A stretch of 64,000 nt of DNA from Ostreococcus mediterraneus (taxonomy: Eukaryota > Chlorophyta > Mamiellophyceae > Mamiellales > Bathycoccaceae), in the NCBI GenBank assembly GCA_012295225.1, contig WMKK01000008.1, positions 124,001 through 188,000 on the forward strand. Direction: 5' to 3'. The notes beneath the pieces are model-generated. The model was not told the origin of the DNA. It saw only the letters and a program-made list of their open reading frames with translations, and did no database searches. The position numbers and the translations under genes are program-made. Positions 59,925 to 64,000 of this stretch are shown piece by piece; the stretch's first letter is position 1, and each line of letters opens with the position of its first letter.

Positions 59925-60163
59925 GAGACATAAAAGACGTCGATTGGGCGAAACCAATTGTAGAATCCAATAGCATCCAAAAGTAGTCACGCAAAGTGAA
60001 TCTTAGCAGTAGCGCGTTTTGTGAATGGAAGAAAAGCGCGTTTCGAGAGACTTAACGTAGTGTACAGTTGCGTCGTATTAAAACGGTGCGATTAAACCTA
60101 TATAGTGCATGTAGGCGCGTCGAACGTGTGAGGAGCAACCGGCGGACGTCGTAACGCGCGCGT

Positions 60164-60983
60164 TTACATGATGACGCAACCCTTCTTCTTGCCGCCCGCG
60201 CCAGCTTCGGGGATGGACTTCATGCTCCCAGCCTTCATCTTCAACACTCGCAAGATTTCATCCTTGTTCTTCCCAGCGGCGAGTTGCGCCGCGGTCTCGC
60301 CGTCATTGTTCTTAATATCAACCTTTGCTCCCGCGTTGACGAGGCGCTTGACGTTTTCGACATTGTGCGAGCACACGGCGTACATCAACGCCGTCCAACC
60401 ATCTTCATCTTGCTTGTCCAAATCACACTTCTTATCGATAATGAACTGCAGCACGTCCGCAAACCCGTGCGCAGCCGCAGACATCGCCGGAGTACCGCCA
60501 TCCGCGCTTTGCAAGTTCAACAAACTCGGCCCGCGTTGCATCGCCTTGAGCACGTCGACGTGACCGCCGCTCGCCGCGAACATCGCCGCAGTCTTCCCGC
60601 TGTTGCTCTGCGCGCGCCATCAACCACAACGAAACGATACACCACGTCAGTCTCCACTATCTACGCGTATGCGCAACCCCATGCGCATCGCTCGCGCGCG
60701 ACGACACACGAAAAACACCGCCAGGAAACGCATAATCGCGATCACAAATACCCTGGCGCAATCATCATCGTGCATTAGAACCCCTCTCCCCGCTCGCGCG
60801 ACCTCGCGCCCGGGTCATTCGCGCGCGAATCACGTGCAAAACAAAACGTACCTCGCCATTCGCCTGAATGTCCACGTCCGCGCCGTCATCCATGAGCGCC
60901 ACGACCTGGTCGAGCGCGCCCTCCGCCGCGGCTTTGTGCAGCGCCGTGAGGCCGGTAAAGGTGTCGTGATCGTTCACGCCCAT
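60164..60983 (-). CDS. Ankyrin-repeat protein with C-terminal CaaX box, 191 aa
   Basis: Exon 1 (60852-60983) encodes MGVNDHDTFTGLTALHKAAA through DDGADVDIQANGE. The intron is 60608-60851 (donor GTACGT, acceptor GCGCAG, branch motif CTGAC at 60646-60650). Exon 2 (60164-60607) joins in phase 0 at SNSGKTAAMFAASGGHVDVL. About four ankyrin repeats make up nearly the whole protein, including GWTALMYAVCSHNVENVKRL and DGETAAQLAAGKNKDEIL. The end is GAGGKKKGCVIM: a basic patch plus a CaaX motif, with Met at the last position favouring farnesylation. The protein is therefore predicted to be a lipid-anchored adaptor at a cytosolic membrane face. Partner unknown. Confidence 0.82.
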
Positions 60984-61362
60984 TGGTGATGCGTGCGAAA
61001 GGTGCGGTGGTGCGTGTGCGTTAAATACGGATGAAGTCGGATGCGATGCGTGCAACCGAGCGAGCGCAGAGGGCGGCGGCGGCGGCGCGAGGGGCGGCGC
61101 GTGCGTGGAATGACGGCGCGGAATTCGGTCCACGTCGGATCGAGACCGCGAAAAGATCTCGGCACCTTATACATCGTAAATCGTCGTACTGTGTATGATG
61201 TAAAACCATGTGTGCCATATGCGTGACGGTTGGAGAGGCTCTGGTGGCGCACATTACATATTGTGGATATATGAAGCCTATACATTGCAAATCACACATA
61301 TGTTGCGGTGGCGTGACGTCGATCGGCCGACGACGACGTCGCGGCACACGACGACGTCGCGC

Positions 61363-61392
<30 letters not shown>
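60984..61392. other. Divergent intergenic region ending in a GAC repeat
   Basis: This 409-bp gap lies between the ankyrin gene (minus) and a small plastid-protein gene (plus). Its last ~30 bases (61364-61392) are (GAC)n running into the start codon. No gene was recognised; the open frames are Arg-rich antisense frames. Confidence 0.55.
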
Positions 61393-61393
<1 letters not shown>

Positions 61394-61830
61394 TGTACGC
61401 GGCGATGATGACGACGACGACGACGATGACGGCGAGCGCGACGGCGCGACCGGCGGTGCGCGCGCCTCGCGCGACGACGACGCGGTGCGCGGTGCGCGGG
61501 CAAAGCCTCGAGCGCGGGCGTCGCTCTGTCGCGCGGTCGTCCGGCGCGAACGACGACACGCGCTCGAGCGCGGACGACACGATGTCCGCCCTCGACGCGC
61601 TGCTGCCGAAGACGCCCGAGCCCGAGCGCGAGCCCGAGGCGGTGGTGAAGGCGCCGCGCGAGCGCAAGGCTGGGGAGATATCTCCAGAGATGCGCAAAAA
61701 GCTCTTGGGCGAGAGCGTCGGGTTGGGTGGGCTTCCGGAGAAGCCCATGCCGTCGAATATCTTTTTGAATATCATTTTGGGGATTAGCGCGATCGTGGTC
61801 ATCGCGTATATCGGTGGAATTCGACCGTGA
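61393..61830 (+). CDS. Small plastid-targeted single-pass membrane protein, 145 aa
   Basis: The first ~60 residues (MYAAMMTTTTTMTASATAR onward) are Thr/Ala/Arg-rich with almost no acidic residues, typical of a transit peptide. A short acidic, Pro-rich segment follows. The C-terminal part looks conserved: GEISPEMRKKLLGESVGLGG, then a single membrane helix (NIFLNIILGISAIVVIAYIG) and the end GIRP. I cannot name the family; a thylakoid or envelope protein is the best guess. The start follows a (GAC)n run in the leader, and an upstream open frame in the same phase has no plausible protein. Confidence 0.65.
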
Positions 61831-62096
61831 TGCGTTCGTGAAGGGTGAACGAGTCGTCGACGGGGCGTCGGTCGAGACGAGCGCGGGGGACATCTGCGCG
61901 ATTCAACGCGCGTGCTGTGCGTTGAACATACACACAAGACTTAGCTTTGATGCCAATGTAACACTATATATCTTCCCATTGCCGAAACGAACGATGCAAA
62001 GCGAATGAGCGTACGCGCGTCTCGCGGAGGCGCGACTTCTGGCTTCGCGAACACCGTGTCATCCTCATTCGTCGCCTCGCGCGCGACGGTCGCGTC

Positions 62097-63422
62097 ATGG
62101 ACGCGCTCGAAAACGAACCACTCGTGCGCGATGCATCGCATGCGTCGCGACGCGCCTCGTCGACGTCCACCGCCGCGTCGCTCGCGCTCGCGTGCGGCGC
62201 GTCCCGGCGCCAAGCCCGATGGGTGTTACTCACCATCGCCGCGGTGCTCCTCGGATTTACCATCGCCGCCGCGCCCTTCACCGAGCGCGATGTGCCGGAC
62301 GTCATGCGTAACAGCCTCGGTGACCGCCTTCGCCGCTCGCTGTCGCAAATCAGACACGTGCGCGTCGTGCGTGCGGGCAAGCGAAGCGCGCGACGATCGG
62401 CTCGTCACGCGACCGCCGACGCCGAGTCGTCAGTCTTCCCGAGCCTCGGCGTCGAACGCCCGCACATGCGCGTCCCGCCGTTGGACGGATCGTTACAACG
62501 ATTGATTAGCGATATCGACCATACCGCGCCGTTCCCGCGCGATGCGTCGTGTGAGGTGAAATTCAAATCTCCGACGGGCGCGTTGTGTCACTGCGACGCC
62601 ACAAACGCGGGCGACACGAGCGGACCGGCTATCGCGCGCGCGGTGGCGCAGTACCATTTCGGTGGGTGCGTGGCCGATGGATTACCAGAACGTGCGACGT
62701 CGTGTTTTGGTGCGGAAGAGGGCGAGTGTTTGATTGTCATCGGAAGCGTTATTACGAAAGCCAAGCGAGGCGACCACGTGTGGGGCACGGGGGCGTGGCA
62801 CGAACGGGACATGCGGGACGCGTGGAAACACGATGGTGCGGTGATTCACGGCGTGCGTGGACCGGGTACGGCGAGTATATTAAATAGCGCGTATTTATCC
62901 GAGGAGAATGACGCGTTGAATGCGCCGGCGATTGGGGATCCGGGGTTTTTGGTGTCGTTTACGCACGGGTATTTGAAGGATTCGGCGGCGCCGCGCGGGT
63001 ATTGTTTCATCGCGCATCATTACGATGATACTGTGGCGCCAACGCACGTGCGCACGATCACCACGCACAGCGGATGGGAGGTTATGGTGAAAAGTATTTT
63101 GGATTGCGAGTATATATTTACCTCGAGTTTACACGGGTTGATTTTCGCCGAGTCGTTTGGCGTCAAGGCGCGATGGTACCAAGCGCCCGACGGCGCCGTA
63201 GCGAAGAACGAAGGACGATGGAAGTATCATGATTGGATCAAGTCTACGCCGCGTGCGCCGCAGTGGTTGGAGCCCGCGCCGGATATCAATCAAATATTCG
63301 ATCCATCGGCGTACCCACCGCCATTTACGATGGATGAGCGTCGCGCGCTCGCGCGTAGACTCGTCGAGAGGTTCCCGTATGAAATGTTTGAAGTCGTCAA
63401 GACTGGCCAAAGTTTGTTCTAG
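62097..63422 (+). CDS. Golgi-type polysaccharide pyruvyl transferase family protein, 441 aa
   Basis: Residues ~42-60 (WVLLTIAAVLLGFTIAAAP) form a signal anchor after a short polar N-terminus, giving type II Golgi topology. The lumenal domain matches the polysaccharide pyruvyl transferase fold: GSVITKAKRGDHVWGTGAW, the arginine segment VIHGVRGPGTASIL, AIGDPGFLVS, CFIAHHYDD, and the conserved helix DCEYIFTSSLHGLIFAESFG. By family it would add a pyruvate ketal to galactose or mannose of a glycan, or act as a related glycosyltransferase. Scale or surface glycans are possible targets; this is inference. Confidence 0.78.
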   Translation: MDALENEPLVRDASHASRRASSTSTAASLALACGASRRQARWVLLTIAAVLLGFTIAAAPFTERDVPDVMRNSLGDRLRRSLSQIRHVRVVRAGKRSARRSARHATADAESSVFPSLGVERPHMRVPPLDGSLQRLISDIDHTAPFPRDASCEVKFKSPTGALCHCDATNAGDTSGPAIARAVAQYHFGGCVADGLPERATSCFGAEEGECLIVIGSVITKAKRGDHVWGTGAWHERDMRDAWKHDGAVIHGVRGPGTASILNSAYLSEENDALNAPAIGDPGFLVSFTHGYLKDSAAPRGYCFIAHHYDDTVAPTHVRTITTHSGWEVMVKSILDCEYIFTSSLHGLIFAESFGVKARWYQAPDGAVAKNEGRWKYHDWIKSTPRAPQWLEPAPDINQIFDPSAYPPPFTMDERRALARRLVERFPYEMFEVVKTGQSLF

Positions 63423-63605
63423 CGCGCGAGTGATCGACGAGAAATCACGTAGAAGTATTGATAGCACACACAACGTATCGAGAGCTGTATTTATTCAAAA
63501 TAATGTAATATCAAGAACGAACACAGCCACCGTTTACGCGTTCGATGAACCGACGACGCTCGCGCCCGCGCCCTCGCAGCCTCACACCTCGCCTCGCGGA
63601 CGCTC

Positions 63606-64000
63606 ATGGCGAGCGCGTCCCCGCGCAACGGGAGTCACCATCACGCGACATCAACTGGAGCGGTACGTCCGCATGCGCGTGACGCCCGCGTCAAACGAAT
63701 CGACACCTCGCGCGCGAACGACGCGCTAACTGTATGGTGTCGTGTCTTTCCACCAATTCTTCACAGATGACTGCGAACGCACATCGCACGATCGACGCGG
63801 CGTTGGACGACGCGCCCGTGTTCTACCCCACCGCGGAAGAATTCTCGGACCCGATGGTGTACTTGAGTTCGATTGAGCCCAAGGTGCGACGGTACGGGAT
63901 TTGTAAGATTGTCCCGCCGCCCGGGTGCGCGCCAGCATTCAACGAAGACGCGTGGGGGCGCGACACCGAGCGTTTTGACACGAAACAGCAGCACATTGAC
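63606..64000 (+). CDS. JmjN-domain histone demethylase (KDM5-like), 5' part, cut by the right edge
   Basis: Exon 2 (63767 onward) encodes a JmjN domain: APVFYPTAEEFSDPMVYLSS, then IEPKVRRYGICKIVPPPGCA and the start of the following segment (AFNEDAWGRDTERF). JmjN always accompanies a JmjC domain in Fe(II)/2-oxoglutarate histone lysine demethylases, which should lie beyond the window. A short exon 1 (63606-63662, MASASPRNGSHHHATSTGA) is proposed: it ends at a GTACGT donor, the intron (63663-63766) has a CTAAC branch motif and a TTCTTCACAG acceptor, and the phase is 0. Alternatively translation starts at the ATG at 63767, the first codon after that acceptor. Confidence 0.72.

Noticed and set aside
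1-64000. Mobile elements, viral relics, CRISPR arrays, introner-like repeats
   Set aside because: I looked for transposase, reverse transcriptase, integrase and capsid motifs, long terminal or inverted repeats and spaced repeats, and saw none. The placed introns do not share sequence beyond splice and branch signals.

Overview
This window is nuclear DNA from a very small, gene-dense green alga. The best fit is a Mamiellophyceae picoalga of the Ostreococcus type. The reasons are: eukaryotic genes (kinesin, primase large subunit, importin, SNARE, U3 snoRNP protein) next to plastid genes (chlorophyll synthase, glucan water dikinase, NADP-malate dehydrogenase, L-aspartate oxidase); high GC; about 38 genes in 64 kb; mostly single-exon genes; and gaps often under 250 bp. 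The species assignment is inference. No rRNA or tRNA gene, CRISPR array, transposon or viral relic was recognised.

Layout. 1-4029: UTP10/HEATR1 (cut by the left edge), a small membrane protein, and a protein kinase. 4249-12294: a starch-phosphorylating dikinase, a cytochrome b5/acyl-CoA dehydrogenase fusion and NadB. 12750-19651: seryl-tRNA(Sec) kinase (selenocysteine synthesis), RIC1 (Rab6 GEF subunit), a DEK chromatin protein and a small coiled-coil protein. 19803-27636: a kinesin-12-like motor, two multi-pass membrane proteins and PCID2/Thp1 (mRNA export). 27987-33320: NADP-malate dehydrogenase, a betaine-type N-methyltransferase, an orphan, a DnaJ-type zinc-finger protein and a hotdog-fold protein. 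33763-42228: pyruvate carboxylase, a tRNA dihydrouridine synthase, an R-SNARE directly followed by another tail-anchored protein, a twin CX9C protein and TruB. 42296-49795: a NO VEIN-type DUF3883 protein, importin-9 and LETM1. 49966-58021: an ARM-like orphan, a membrane-anchored GH3 enzyme, chlorophyll synthase and primase large subunit. 58299-64000: a membrane orphan, a CaaX-terminated ankyrin protein, a small plastid membrane protein, a Golgi-type pyruvyl transferase and the start of a JmjN-domain histone demethylase.

The genes do not form an operon or a pathway cluster. Neighbours are unrelated and often divergent or convergent. Eight introns can be placed from protein continuity, with splice signals GT[A/G]CG...AG. 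Seven carry a CTGAC branch-point motif 26-46 nt before the acceptor; the eighth has CTAAC. I found no convincing new multi-gene system. The observations most worth checking are a start-codon-only exon, a 17-bp promoter element shared by two unrelated genes, a TGA/ATG-abutted pair of tail-anchored proteins, the b5-acyl-CoA dehydrogenase fusion, and an ankyrin protein with a lipidation signal.
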